From positions 1 through 64,000 of the forward strand of contig CATZZP010000012.1 of assembly GCA_958426775.1 (NCBI GenBank): a stretch of DNA of 64,000 bases, written 5' to 3'. Position numbers and translations under genes: made by a program. This stretch comes from an uncultured Bacillota bacterium. Its GTDB lineage: Bacteria > Bacillota > Clostridia > Lachnospirales > CAG-274. The notes under the pieces are model-generated. The model had not been told where the DNA came from. It was given only the letters and a program-made list of their open reading frames with translations, and ran no database searches. Below, one piece after another: positions 7,016 to 16,139 of the stretch; within the stretch, counting starts at the first letter, position 1, and the number at the start of each line of letters is the position of its first letter.

Positions 7016-8365
7016 ATGGGTAAATTTTTCGGAACTGACGGCGTAAGAGGTGTTGCTAACGTTGAGCTTACACCTGAGCTTGCGTACAAAGTCGGTCGTG
7101 CAGGTGCCTATGTGCTTACAAAGCAGACTAACCACGCAGCTAAGATTGTTGTGGGTATGGATACAAGAATTTCGGGAGATATGCTTGAGGCGGCGTTAAT
7201 TGCAGGTATATGCTCGGTAGGTGCTCATGCAGTGAGTATGGGTGTTGTGCCTACACCGGGTGTTGCCTATCTGGTAAGAAAGTATGAGGCGGATGCAGGT
7301 GTTGTTATAAGTGCATCGCATAATCCCGTGCAGGATAACGGTATTAAGTTTTTTAACTCCCAGGGCTTTAAATTAAGAGATGATATTGAGCTTGAAATTG
7401 AGGAGTATATGACAGATAAGTGGGAGGAAATACCTCGCCCCAGCGGTGATGCGGTGGGTGCTAAGGAGGTATGCTATGACGCAGTTGAGGACTATGTTAA
7501 TTTTGTTACCTCTACTACGGATATTAAGCTTGACGGTATTAAAATTGCAATTGACTGTGCAAACGGTGCAACCTATAAGGCGGCTCCCCTTGCCTTTGCT
7601 AAATTAGGTGCAGATGTAACTGCTATTCACAGAGCTCCTAACGGGCTTAACATTAATGCAGGCTGTGGCTCAACCCATATTGAGTCCTTAGCAAGCTATG
7701 TTAAGGAAACAGGCTGCGATATAGGTATTGCCTTTGACGGTGACGGCGACCGCTGTCTTGCTGTTGACAGTAACGGTGAGCTTGTTGACGGTGATGTTAT
7801 TATGGCAATTTGCGGCAGTTATCTTAAAGAATGCGGTCAGCTTAAAAATGATACTATCGTTGCTACCGTTATGAGTAACTTAGGTCTTTTCATAATGGGC
7901 GAAAAGAACGGTATCAATATTGAGCGTACCAAGGTAGGTGACCGTTACGTTTTAGAGTGCCTTTTGGAAAAGGGCGATTGCTTCGGCGGAGAGCAGTCGG
8001 GTCATATTATCTTTTTTGACTACAACACAACAGGCGACGGTATCTTAACTGCTATCCAGCTTATAGCTACCCTTAAAAAGACAGGAAAATCCTTGGCAGA
8101 GGCTAAGACCGTTATGGAGGTGCTTCCTCAGGTTTTAGTAAATGCAAGAGTTGATAATAAAAAGAAAAAGGAATACCTTTCAAACGAAACTATTAAAAGC
8201 GAAATTGAAAAGCTTGAGGCTAAGTTTGCAGGCAACGGTCGTGTTTTAATCAGACCTTCGGGTACAGAGCCTATTGTAAGGGTTATGATTGAGGGCAGGG
8301 ATACTGCCGTAATCAAGGCAGAGGCTGAAAGGCTGGCAAGACTTATTGAAGGGCTTTTAAGCTAA
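7016..8365 (+). CDS. glmM: Phosphoglucosamine mutase
   Basis: Converts glucosamine-6-phosphate to glucosamine-1-phosphate on the way to UDP-GlcNAc and the cell wall. The 449-residue protein begins MGKFFGTDGVRGVAN, typical for GlmM. It has the phosphoserine loop ISASHNP (S101), the metal loop DGDGDR near residue 240, the sugar-specificity loop GGEQSGH near 325 and the phosphate-binding RPSGTEP near 412. The ATG at 7016 is taken because it starts the conserved N terminus and has SD cggagga. glmS follows after 14 bases, giving two consecutive steps of one pathway in one operon. Confidence 0.97.
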   Translation: MGKFFGTDGVRGVANVELTPELAYKVGRAGAYVLTKQTNHAAKIVVGMDTRISGDMLEAALIAGICSVGAHAVSMGVVPTPGVAYLVRKYEADAGVVISASHNPVQDNGIKFFNSQGFKLRDDIELEIEEYMTDKWEEIPRPSGDAVGAKEVCYDAVEDYVNFVTSTTDIKLDGIKIAIDCANGATYKAAPLAFAKLGADVTAIHRAPNGLNINAGCGSTHIESLASYVKETGCDIGIAFDGDGDRCLAVDSNGELVDGDVIMAICGSYLKECGQLKNDTIVATVMSNLGLFIMGEKNGINIERTKVGDRYVLECLLEKGDCFGGEQSGHIIFFDYNTTGDGILTAIQLIATLKKTGKSLAEAKTVMEVLPQVLVNARVDNKKKKEYLSNETIKSEIEKLEAKFAGNGRVLIRPSGTEPIVRVMIEGRDTAVIKAEAERLARLIEGLLS

Positions 8366-8379
8366 CGGAGGTAATAAAA

Positions 8380-10212
8380 ATGTGCGGTATTGTTGGTTAT
8401 GTAGGTGAGCAGAGTGCTGTACCTGTACTTATTAACGGTTTAAAATCCCTTGAGTACAGAGGCTATGACTCTGCCGGTGTAGCTGTATTTAACGGTGAGA
8501 GCATTAATATAAGAAAGACTAAGGGCAAGGTTGACAATTTAAGTAATCTTTTGTTGGAAAGCCCCGTTTCAGGCAAGCTTGGTATAGGACATACAAGGTG
8601 GGCAACACACGGTGCGCCCTCTGATACAAATGCACACCCTCATTTTAGTAATGATGATAAGATTGCCGTTGTACATAACGGTATTATTGAAAATTATCAG
8701 GAGCTTAAAGCAGAGCTTGAAACAAAGGGTTATGTTTTTCAGTCTGAAACCGATACGGAAACCGTTGCTCATCTTATAGATGATTACTATAAGCAGGGTA
8801 ATGATATTTTAGAGGCTGTAAGAAAGGCTCTTGAAAGAATAGAAGGCTCTTATGCCTTAGGTGTACTTTGTACGGACTATCCCAATCAGCTTGTAGCGGC
8901 AAGAAAGGAATCTCCTCTTATTGTAGGTATAGGTCAGGGGGAAAACTTTATTGCCTCTGATATACCAGCTATACTTAACTATACAAAGGACGCTTATATC
9001 CTTGATGACAGAGAGCTTGCTCTTGTTAAGGCGGATGAAATCAAGCTTTATAACATTAAGGGTGAGGAAATTACAAGAGAGCCTTATCACTATAAGTGGG
9101 ATGTTGAGGCGGCACAGAAGAACGGCTATGAGCATTTTATGTTAAAGGAAATCTTTGAACAGCCTAAGGTTGTCAGGGATAATCTTGCACAGCGTTTCAC
9201 TTCAGAGGGCATTGAGCTTGACGGCATCAAGCTTGGAAAAGCAGAGCTTGAAAATATCAATCAGATTTATATAGTAGCCTGCGGTACTGCTTATTATGCA
9301 GGTCTTGTAGGTAAGTACCTTTTGGAGCGTGTGGTAAGAATACCCGTTAATGCAGATGTAGCAAGTGAGTTCAGATATAAGGATCCTCTTATTGATGAGC
9401 ATACCCTTGTAATTGTTATATCTCAGTCAGGAGAAACTGCCGATACACACTCTGCTCTTAAATTAGCTAAGGAAAAAGGGGCAAGAGTTTTAGGCGTGGT
9501 AAATGCAGTAGGCAGCTCAATAGCAAGAGATGCAGACGATGTGCTTTATACCCTTGCAGGCTTTGAGATTGCCGTTGCCTCTACAAAGGCATTTTCTGCC
9601 CAGGTAATTGCTATGTATCTTATAACCTTACATATAGCAAGAGAGCTTGGCAAGATGAGCGATACCGAATTTAACGAAATAAGGATCGCTATGGAAAAAC
9701 TGCCTTCCCAGATAAATGATATTTTAACTAAGGCAGTACCTGCAATCCGTGGCTTTGTAAATAAATATATAGGCTCTAAAAACGTATTCTACATAGGCAG
9801 AGGTCTTGACTATGTGGTAGGTATGGAAGGCTCTCTTAAGCTTAAGGAGATTGCTTATCTTCATTCAGAGCCTTATGCGGCAGGTGAATTAAAGCACGGA
9901 CCTATTGCTCTTATTGAGGAGTCAACCCTTGTGGTAGGCGTGGTTACTCAAGAGTCCCTTATGGATAAAACTAAAAGCAATATTAAAGAGGTCAAGGCAA
10001 GAGGTGCTAAGGTGCTGGCTGTTGCAATGGAGGGCAATACAGGCATTAAAGAGGTTGCGGATGATGTGATTTATATTCCTCGTACCCATTGGATGCTTAC
10101 ATCTGTTTTGGCAAATATACCGCAGCAGCTTTTTGCTTACTATATGGCACTCGGCTTAGGTGAGGATATTGATAAGCCTCGTAACCTGGCAAAGAGTGTT
10201 ACCGTAGAGTAA
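8380..10212 (+). CDS. glmS: Glutamine--fructose-6-phosphate aminotransferase (isomerizing)
   Basis: Makes glucosamine-6-phosphate from fructose-6-phosphate and glutamine. The 610-residue protein has the Ntn glutaminase domain (nucleophile Cys2 in MCGIVGYVG, with RWATHG and HNGIIENY) followed by two SIS sugar-isomerase domains (SQSGETADT near 350, EGSLKLKEIAYLH near 485) and the conserved C-terminal end PRNLAKSVTVE. Full length. It lies downstream of glmM without its own leader, so the ribozyme control known from many Gram-positive glmS genes is not seen here. Confidence 0.98.
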   Translation: MCGIVGYVGEQSAVPVLINGLKSLEYRGYDSAGVAVFNGESINIRKTKGKVDNLSNLLLESPVSGKLGIGHTRWATHGAPSDTNAHPHFSNDDKIAVVHNGIIENYQELKAELETKGYVFQSETDTETVAHLIDDYYKQGNDILEAVRKALERIEGSYALGVLCTDYPNQLVAARKESPLIVGIGQGENFIASDIPAILNYTKDAYILDDRELALVKADEIKLYNIKGEEITREPYHYKWDVEAAQKNGYEHFMLKEIFEQPKVVRDNLAQRFTSEGIELDGIKLGKAELENINQIYIVACGTAYYAGLVGKYLLERVVRIPVNADVASEFRYKDPLIDEHTLVIVISQSGETADTHSALKLAKEKGARVLGVVNAVGSSIARDADDVLYTLAGFEIAVASTKAFSAQVIAMYLITLHIARELGKMSDTEFNEIRIAMEKLPSQINDILTKAVPAIRGFVNKYIGSKNVFYIGRGLDYVVGMEGSLKLKEIAYLHSEPYAAGELKHGPIALIEESTLVVGVVTQESLMDKTKSNIKEVKARGAKVLAVAMEGNTGIKEVADDVIYIPRTHWMLTSVLANIPQQLFAYYMALGLGEDIDKPRNLAKSVTVE

Positions 10213-10226
10213 TAGGAGGTTTTTTT

Positions 10227-10919
10227 ATGACTATAGGTATTATCGGGGCTATGGAAGAAGAGGTTACTAACCTTAGGGAAAGTATGGAGGTTATCTCAGT
10301 TAAAAATGTGGTAGGGCTTGATTTTTATTTAGGTAAGCTGTGCGGTAATAATGCAGTTGTGGTGCGTTCGGGTATAGGCAAGGTTAATGCGGCTATCTGT
10401 GCACAGGTGCTTATTGATTTTTATGCCGTTGACTGCATTATAAACGTAGGTGTGGCAGGTGCTGTTGATAAAAGCCTTACTATAGGCGATATTGTCGTTT
10501 CAAGGGATGCTCTGTATCATGACTTTGATACAAGTGCCTCAGGTGATGAGCCGGGTGTTATCTCACGTATGGAGCAAAGCGTTTTCCCTGCTGACGAGGA
10601 ACTGATGAACTTGGCAAAAACCACCGTAGAACAGCTGGGTTATCCTGTGTGTATAGGCAGAATTGCAAGCGGTGACCAGTTTGTAGTAGATGAGGAAATA
10701 AAAGCAAGAATGAGGACGCTTTTTAAACCTTCCTGCTGTGAAATGGAGGGTGCGGCTATTGCCCATACCTGTTATTTAAACAGAATACCTTATGTTATAA
10801 TACGTTCTATTTCCGATAATGCCGACAGCTCAAGCGGTGTGGACTATGAAAGATTTTTCAGAGAAAGTGCCTTAAAGGCGGCATCTATTGTAAAAAAGAT
10901 GACAGAAAATATAAGCTAA
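10227..10919 (+). CDS. mtnN: 5'-Methylthioadenosine/S-adenosylhomocysteine nucleosidase
   Basis: Hydrolyses MTA and SAH to adenine plus the thioribose sugars, recycling SAM by-products. The 230-residue protein begins MTIGIIGAMEEEV with the catalytic Glu at about 12. It has the nucleoside-binding EMEGAAIAH near 175 and the catalytic Asp in ISDNADS near 197. It follows glmS by 14 bases with SD aggagg and is closed by a hairpin, so it belongs to the glmM-glmS transcript. A separate purine-salvage pair (PNP, MTA/SAH deaminase) lies at 50-52 kb. Confidence 0.95.
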   Translation: MTIGIIGAMEEEVTNLRESMEVISVKNVVGLDFYLGKLCGNNAVVVRSGIGKVNAAICAQVLIDFYAVDCIINVGVAGAVDKSLTIGDIVVSRDALYHDFDTSASGDEPGVISRMEQSVFPADEELMNLAKTTVEQLGYPVCIGRIASGDQFVVDEEIKARMRTLFKPSCCEMEGAAIAHTCYLNRIPYVIIRSISDNADSSSGVDYERFFRESALKAASIVKKMTENIS

Positions 10920-10928
10920 AGAAGCAAT

Positions 10929-10962
10929 GGGGTGCTGTAGAACGGCACTCCATTATTTTTTA
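10929..10962 (+). terminator. Terminator after mtnN
   Basis: A 10-bp stem (ggggtgctgt / acggcactcc, with G-U pairs), 3-base loop and T-rich tail, just before the next SD. Some read-through to the nitrilase-family gene is possible. Confidence 0.65.
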
Positions 10963-10974
10963 AGGGGTGATTTT

Positions 10975-11850
10975 ATGGATAAAATAAAAGCAAGTGCAGT
11001 TAATTTTAACCCCGTAAAGGGCGATAAAAGGGCAAATATTGATAAGATGCGGGGGTTTATTGAAAACGCTGAGGCAGAGGGCAGTAATATTATAGTTTTT
11101 CCTGAGCTTTGTACTACAGGATATGACTTTTTTACAGATGATACTTTATCAGTTGGGGAAAGGATTGGTCAGTGTGAGAACATAGAAGGTTCTACAATAA
11201 ACTTATTTGCTGAAATTGCTGAAAAAAATAATATGTACATTGTATACGGCTTTGGAGAGCTTAAGGGAGAGGAGATATATAACTCTTGTGCCGTTCTATC
11301 CCCCATAGGCGAGAGATATATCTACCGCAAAATCCACCTTTTCGGTAATGAGGGCAGTTTTTTTAAGGGAGGCGATGCTCCCTTAATTTTTGATACTCCC
11401 TGGGGGAAAACCGCTGTGGGCATATGCTTTGACACCTACAGCTGTCCTGAGCTTTTAAGGTATTATGCCTCAAAGGGTGTACGGCTTTATTTAAACCCTA
11501 CTGCCATGGCACTTGAAGATGGGGAGGGTGCTAAGGAAAGTTTTTGCAGCTATTACAAGGTATGCCTTGACTATTCGGTTATAAATACAGGTATGTTTAT
11601 AATAAGCTCAAACCTGACGGGTATTGAGGATATATCCCACTTTGGGGGAGGCAGTGTAATTATGGGTGTAGGCAAAAGTCAGCTTAAGCGTCCTAGGGTA
11701 GAGTATTATGCAGGGGATATTTACAGCGAAGAGGAGGGTGTATTTACCAGCGAAATTGACCTGTCACTGGTTAATAAAAGGCTGTTTATACCTGATAAAA
11801 CAGGTAATATTGCCTATAAGCCCGAAATATATTCAAAGCTTTACAAATAG
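10975..11850 (+). CDS. Carbon-nitrogen hydrolase (nitrilase superfamily)
   Basis: A 291-residue cytoplasmic amidase-fold enzyme with the Glu-Lys-Cys triad of the superfamily: Glu in VFPELCTTGYD (near 44), Lys in YRKIHLFG (near 118) and Cys in VGICFDTYSCPELLR (near 150). It probably hydrolyses a small amide such as an omega-amide or carbamoyl compound. The exact substrate is not readable. The ATG at 10975 is chosen over an upstream one because of SD aaggggtga and the family's N terminus. It sits 13 bases after a hairpin that separates it from mtnN. Confidence 0.88.
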   Translation: MDKIKASAVNFNPVKGDKRANIDKMRGFIENAEAEGSNIIVFPELCTTGYDFFTDDTLSVGERIGQCENIEGSTINLFAEIAEKNNMYIVYGFGELKGEEIYNSCAVLSPIGERYIYRKIHLFGNEGSFFKGGDAPLIFDTPWGKTAVGICFDTYSCPELLRYYASKGVRLYLNPTAMALEDGEGAKESFCSYYKVCLDYSVINTGMFIISSNLTGIEDISHFGGGSVIMGVGKSQLKRPRVEYYAGDIYSEEEGVFTSEIDLSLVNKRLFIPDKTGNIAYKPEIYSKLYK

Positions 11851-11889
11851 GCTTAATTTATGGTATTATTAAAAAAAGGAGTGATTTTT

Positions 11890-12429
11890 ATGAAGGGTAA
11901 AATTGCATTAACACTAAGCTTACTTTTATGCCTTTCAACTCTGCCTGTACAAGCTGATGAGGTTAAGGTGGTTATAGAGGGCGAGCAGGTTGTATTTACA
12001 GACGCACAGCCTGTAGTTATTAATTCACGCACCATGGTGCCGCTCAGAGGAGTTTTTGAAAAGCTTGGATACGAAATTTTCTGGAAAGCAGACACAAAAA
12101 CAGCAGTGCTTGCAGATGATGATGATATTGTTCGTGTACGTGCCGGAAGTAACATTATACGCATAGATGATGATGAAGTTGTTTGCGAGGTAGCACCTCA
12201 GATTATTAACGGCAGGATGTATTTACCACTCAGAGAAATCAGTGAGGCGACGGATATAGCTGTAGATTGGGATAAAACAACAAAGACTGTCAAAATAGGT
12301 TCAGGTCAGTTTGTGGAAATGAATGATGATAAGGATGATGACCTTGATGACAGGTATGACGACCTTGACGATAAGAATGACGATCTTGATGATAAGTATG
12401 ACGATCTTGACGATAAGTATGATGACTAA
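11890..12429 (+). CDS. Secreted protein: copper amine oxidase N-domain with Asp-rich repeats
   Basis: A 179-residue exported protein: signal peptide with cleavage probably after VQADE (about residue 21), one CuAO-N-like domain (about 25-135, with PVVINSRTMVPLRGVFEKLG and INGRMYLPLREISEATD), then a C-terminal tail of four seven-residue repeats of the form DDLDDKY. CuAO-N domains are common cell-surface modules in Clostridia, despite the name. The tail is extremely acidic and could bind calcium or coat material. The ATG at 11890 has SD aaaggagtg. It has its own promoter-like site (TTTACA-N18-TATTAT at 11842-11871) and terminator. Confidence 0.8.
   Translation: MKGKIALTLSLLLCLSTLPVQADEVKVVIEGEQVVFTDAQPVVINSRTMVPLRGVFEKLGYEIFWKADTKTAVLADDDDIVRVRAGSNIIRIDDDEVVCEVAPQIINGRMYLPLREISEATDIAVDWDKTTKTVKIGSGQFVEMNDDKDDDLDDRYDDLDDKNDDLDDKYDDLDDKYDD
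12337..12420 (+). repeat. Four 21-bp coding repeats (DDLDDKY)
   Basis: Four consecutive 21-base units encode DDLDDRY, DDLDDKN, DDLDDKY and DDLDDKY. Third positions differ between units (gat/gac), so the array is not a very recent copy event. Confidence 0.9.
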
Positions 12430-12443
12430 TCTTTAAATGACTT

Positions 12444-12477
12444 AGGGTGAGGAATATGTGACCTCACCCTTTTTTTC
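12444..12477 (+). terminator. Terminator after the Asp-rich CuAO-N gene
   Basis: A perfect 9-bp stem agggtgagg / cctcaccct, 9-base loop, seven T. Confidence 0.9.
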
Positions 12478-12509
12478 GGGCAAAACTCACTGATTTGATA
12501 CAAAAAATA

Positions 12510-12538
12510 TTGTAATTAAATGAAACCTATGATAAAAT
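12510..12538 (+). promoter_or_regulatory. Promoter of pyrE
   Basis: TTGTAA, 17 bases, TAAAAT, 47 bases before the pyrE ATG. No PyrR-type attenuator is visible in the short leader. Confidence 0.6.
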
Positions 12539-12585
12539 GTAGTTGTATTAAATTAAGTATACAAAAAAATTCGGAGGTTGTTTTT

Positions 12586-13242
12586 ATGAGCTATAAAAAG
12601 GATTTTATTAAGTTTATGTGTGAGGCGGGAGTGCTTACTTTTGGCGAGTTTACTCTTAAAAGCGGCAGAACTGCTCCTTATTTTATTAATACAGGTAATT
12701 ACAAGACAGGTGAGCATATTGCTAAGCTGGGTGAGTTTTATGCTCAGTGTATTGAGGAAAATAAGATTGATGCCGATGTATTCTTCGGCCCTGCCTACAA
12801 GGGTATACCTTTGGCAGTTGCGGCGGCTACAGCTCTTTACAACAAAACAGGCAGGAGCGTAAACTACTGCTTTAACAGAAAGGAAGCTAAGGACCATGGT
12901 GAAGGCGGTGTTCTTGTAGGACATAAGCTTCAGAACGGCGATAAGGTAGCTGTTATTGAGGACGTTATTACAGCAGGTACAGCTATAAGAGAAACCTTGC
13001 CTATCCTTAAAAATGCTGCAGATGTAGAGGTACAGGCAGTTATTATTTCCGTTGACCGTATGGAAAAGGGTAAGGGCGATAAGAGTGCTGTTCAGGAGGT
13101 AAACGATGAGTTTGGTATTAAGGTTTACCCTATTGTAACTGTTTGTGATATTATTGACTGTATAGAGGATGGCACAATAGAGGGCAAGGAGTACCTTGAG
13201 GCTATGAAGGAATACAGGAAAACCTACGGTGTAGAAGGCTGA
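12586..13242 (+). CDS. pyrE: Orotate phosphoribosyltransferase
   Basis: Joins orotate to PRPP to form OMP in pyrimidine synthesis. The 218-residue protein has FTLKSGRTAPYFINTG near residue 23 (orotate site), FFGPAYKGIPLA near 66, the flexible-loop lysines in NRKEAKDHGEGG near 98 and the PRPP motif VAVIEDVITAGTA near 123. The ATG at 12586 has SD cggaggttg. It stands alone between two secreted-protein genes and away from other pyr genes, with its own promoter. Confidence 0.96.
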   Translation: MSYKKDFIKFMCEAGVLTFGEFTLKSGRTAPYFINTGNYKTGEHIAKLGEFYAQCIEENKIDADVFFGPAYKGIPLAVAAATALYNKTGRSVNYCFNRKEAKDHGEGGVLVGHKLQNGDKVAVIEDVITAGTAIRETLPILKNAADVEVQAVIISVDRMEKGKGDKSAVQEVNDEFGIKVYPIVTVCDIIDCIEDGTIEGKEYLEAMKEYRKTYGVEG

Positions 13243-13281
13243 ACAAGGAAATTACAATATTATTACAATTAGCTTATATCA

Positions 13282-13310
13282 TTGATAATACAAAAGTAAT
13301 ATGCTATTAT
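13282..13310 (+). promoter_or_regulatory. Promoter of the large CuAO-N gene
   Basis: TTGATA, 17 bases, TATTAT, 39 bases upstream of the ATG. Confidence 0.7.
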
Positions 13311-13349
13311 AAGAAAAAAGGGAAAACTAAAAGAGAAAGGATGATTTTT

Positions 13350-15392
13350 ATGCGTAAATTAATCGGAATTTTTATGACGCTTGTTATGGCATTTAGCTGT
13401 ATCGGTATTTCTGCTACGGGAGTATCTGCCGCAGAGATTATACCCGTTTACTTAAACGGCGAGCAGATTGTTTATGACAGCAATGATGCTCAGCCTCAGA
13501 TTTTCAACTCACGTACATATGTGCCTATAAGAAAGACTGCTGAAAGCTTAGGTCTTACCATTGACTGGAACTCAAAAACAGAAACCCTTACCTTTACACG
13601 TGAGGGTGTGACTATTGCCCATACAATGCGTTCTGACATTGTATACGTAAACGGTGAAACAAAGCGTTTTGATACAAAGTCAATCAATAAGAATAACAGA
13701 ACCCTTATGCCTATAAGAATGTTAGGCGAGTCCATAGGTGCCGATGTGGAGTGGGATAATACAAAAAGATGTGTATACATTACAACATCAACACCTAAGA
13801 TAAAAACTGCAACAGCCTCTGAAACTGTTGTACAGTCAGGCAAGGAAATTACTCTTACAGCCACTGCTACAGGTGCATCAAAGGTCAGGTTTGTAGATGC
13901 AGACACTAAGACGCAGATTGCTGAGGTAGCACAGTATACAGAGGCTACTGACGGCACACGTACCTTTACCTGCAAAGTAACACCTGCCAACAGCAGTGAA
14001 ACAAGTATTATTAAAACCTACTATGTATATCCGGGTACAGAGGGTGGCTATATTGAGTCATTAGAAAGCAGCGGTAAGGTATCTGTAATGGTATCCAGCG
14101 GAGTTACAACTACAGAGACTACAACAGAAACCACCACTAAGGATAAAGACGACGATGACGATGATGAGTTAGGCGTACAGGATAATTATGAGTCAGACCA
14201 TATGATAAGCGTTAAGCTTAACAGCAAGACTGCTGAAATTGATGATTATGCAGAGCTTGTAATCAGAACTGATGATGAGGTAAACAGAGTTAAGGTTACA
14301 AATAACTTCAGCGACAGAACAGCAGTTGTATCTAACTATGATGAAGATGACGATGAAAGAGAGTTTACCGTTAAAACCAAGCTTACCAAGAAGGGTACGG
14401 CAAGGCTTTACATATATCTTTCTACCGAGGACGGCGGTTATGAGGACGACTGCCAAAATGTATACATTAAGGTAGAGGATGAGGATGACGACAGTGATAC
14501 AGACTACGGTGACCTTGAAATTATCGATATTGAATTAATTGATGAGGATGTATACGAGGGTGAGGACGTGCAGGTAATTGTTTATACCAGTACGGATATT
14601 ACCGAGGTGTCTATTTATGATAAGGATGACGTCAGAATGTGCTCAGCAGCTACTACATCTGAAAAATACTCCAATAAGTATAAGTGGTCACTTGATTTTG
14701 AAATGAATTCCGATGAAGATGAGGAATTTACCGTCTATGCTTATAATGAGGATGGGGAAGAAACCTCAGACGAATTTGAGGTATCAGGCGACAGCTATTC
14801 AAAGAATGACCTTGTGGTACTTAGTGTAATACAAAAGACAAATGATGTTGAAGAGGACGAGGACTGTAAGCTTGTTGTAAGAACAACTAAGTCAGCTGAA
14901 AGGGCTGTTATTGAAACCAAAGGCGGTACAGAGCTTGACAGTACAGATTCAAGTAAAACAAGCAGCGGTGTTAAGGAATTTAAGCTTACAATACAGGCAT
15001 ATGACGCTGATACGGAGTATGTTGCCTACGCTTATGATGAGGAAGAGAACAGCGACAGCAGAAAGTTTACCCTTAATGTAAACGAGGTAGAATTGCCTGA
15101 AATTAACTCAGTAGATATTTCCGATACTACAGTTGATGAGGGTGACGATGTAGATGTTACCGTATACACAAATAAGGCAGTAGAAAGAGTATGGATTGAG
15201 GACTCAGAGGGCAATAGAGTAAGCAAGCGTGTTTCAAACCCTGATGATGAGGATGGCGATGAGTATATCTGGGAGCTTGACTTTAATGCAGATGAAACGG
15301 GCAGCAGAGTATCTTACTTGATAATCGCAGAGGGCGAGGACAGTGATGATACTGATGAATATGACTTTAAGCTTAGAGTTGACGAGGAATAA
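13350..15392 (+). CDS. Large secreted acidic protein with CuAO-N domain and beta-sandwich repeats
   Basis: A 680-residue exported protein. Signal peptide to about residue 28 (GVSAAE), CuAO-N domain about 30-145 (FNSRTYVPIRKTAESLGL, NRTLMPIRMLGESIGADVEW), an Ig-like segment to about 245, a Thr/Glu linker (TTTETTTETTTK) running into DKDDDDDDEL, then at least three related beta-sandwich units of about 110 residues, each starting I-x-V-x-D-x-x-V-x-E-G-x-D-V/ED-V. It is strongly acidic throughout, as is its neighbour at 11.9 kb. A surface or matrix role is likely; no enzyme motif is seen. The start at 13350 is preferred to 13341 because the SD aaagga lies 9 bases before it. Confidence 0.75.
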   Translation: MRKLIGIFMTLVMAFSCIGISATGVSAAEIIPVYLNGEQIVYDSNDAQPQIFNSRTYVPIRKTAESLGLTIDWNSKTETLTFTREGVTIAHTMRSDIVYVNGETKRFDTKSINKNNRTLMPIRMLGESIGADVEWDNTKRCVYITTSTPKIKTATASETVVQSGKEITLTATATGASKVRFVDADTKTQIAEVAQYTEATDGTRTFTCKVTPANSSETSIIKTYYVYPGTEGGYIESLESSGKVSVMVSSGVTTTETTTETTTKDKDDDDDDELGVQDNYESDHMISVKLNSKTAEIDDYAELVIRTDDEVNRVKVTNNFSDRTAVVSNYDEDDDEREFTVKTKLTKKGTARLYIYLSTEDGGYEDDCQNVYIKVEDEDDDSDTDYGDLEIIDIELIDEDVYEGEDVQVIVYTSTDITEVSIYDKDDVRMCSAATTSEKYSNKYKWSLDFEMNSDEDEEFTVYAYNEDGEETSDEFEVSGDSYSKNDLVVLSVIQKTNDVEEDEDCKLVVRTTKSAERAVIETKGGTELDSTDSSKTSSGVKEFKLTIQAYDADTEYVAYAYDEEENSDSRKFTLNVNEVELPEINSVDISDTTVDEGDDVDVTVYTNKAVERVWIEDSEGNRVSKRVSNPDDEDGDEYIWELDFNADETGSRVSYLIIAEGEDSDDTDEYDFKLRVDEE

Positions 15393-15402
15393 TAATTAAA
15401 CC

Positions 15403-15442
15403 AAAAGCTGGTGTACGGCAAGGCTGTACATCGGCTTTTTTC
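15403..15442 (+). terminator. Terminator after the large CuAO-N gene
   Basis: A 14-bp stem (aaaagctggtgtac / gtacatcggctttt, G-U pairs allowed), 9-base loop, T run. Confidence 0.85.
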
Positions 15443-15481
15443 TTTTTGATATATTTAATAAGCTCTTTAGCTGAATTTCAA

Positions 15482-15518
15482 TAAAAACGGAGATACCTTC
15501 GGGTATCTCCGTAAAAAA
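15482..15518 (-). terminator. Terminator after the cytidylate-kinase-like gene
   Basis: A perfect 11-bp stem acggagatacc with a 4-base loop (TTCG on the plus strand), T-rich on the minus side. It closes the minus-strand transcript. Confidence 0.85.
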
Positions 15519-15525
15519 TTGATTA

Positions 15526-16125
15526 TTACTGCTTTACAAGCTCTGTTATAATTTCGGCACATTTATCAATACCTATTTTACCGCTGTTAAGGCAGATGTG
15601 GTAGTTTTCTGCATTACCCCACATTCTGTCGGTATAATGACGATAGTAATTCATACGCTTTTTATCCTTATCGGCAAGTCGCTTTTCAGGTGAGTCTGCT
15701 TTTTCGCCGTAAATATCTACAATTCGCTTTGCCCTAAATTCCATATCTGCATGGATAAAGGTGTTAAAGCAATCAGTGCGGTCCTTTAATATATAGTCGG
15801 CACATCTGCCTACAATAACACAGCTTCCCTTATCTGCCAGCTCCTTTATAAGATTGTGCTGGAAAATATAGAGGCTGTCTGTAGTGGACATATAATTACC
15901 TGCCGCCAAGCCTGAGGTTGCCATACTGAAAAGCAAACTGCTTCTGTAGCCGGCATATTCTCCTGCCTCACGAATAAAGCTTTCATCAAAGCCGCTTTTT
16001 TTGGCAATTTCGCTTACTAGCTCATTATCATAATAAGCATAGCCTAAGTTATTAGCTACCTTTTTTGCTATGGTACGTCCGCCGCTGCCGAATTGTCTGC
16101 TTACTGTAACTATATTATAGCTCAT
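15526..16125 (-). CDS. Cytidylate kinase-like family protein
   Basis: A 199-residue P-loop protein with SRQFGSGGRTIAKKVA at residues 9-24, the pattern of the cytidylate-kinase-like family (Cytidylate_kin2). It carries an NMP-kinase-like YYDNELVSEIAKKSG segment and GSCVIVGRCADYIL near residue 100. The family is widespread in Clostridia and its substrate is unproven. True Cmk enzymes differ in length and lid. It is 14 bases downstream of the DUF4364 gene on the same strand, so the two are co-transcribed. Confidence 0.85.
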   Translation of the reverse strand: MSYNIVTVSRQFGSGGRTIAKKVANNLGYAYYDNELVSEIAKKSGFDESFIREAGEYAGYRSSLLFSMATSGLAAGNYMSTTDSLYIFQHNLIKELADKGSCVIVGRCADYILKDRTDCFNTFIHADMEFRAKRIVDIYGEKADSPEKRLADKDKKRMNYYRHYTDRMWGNAENYHICLNSGKIGIDKCAEIITELVKQ

Positions 16126-16139
16126 AATTATCCCTCCGT

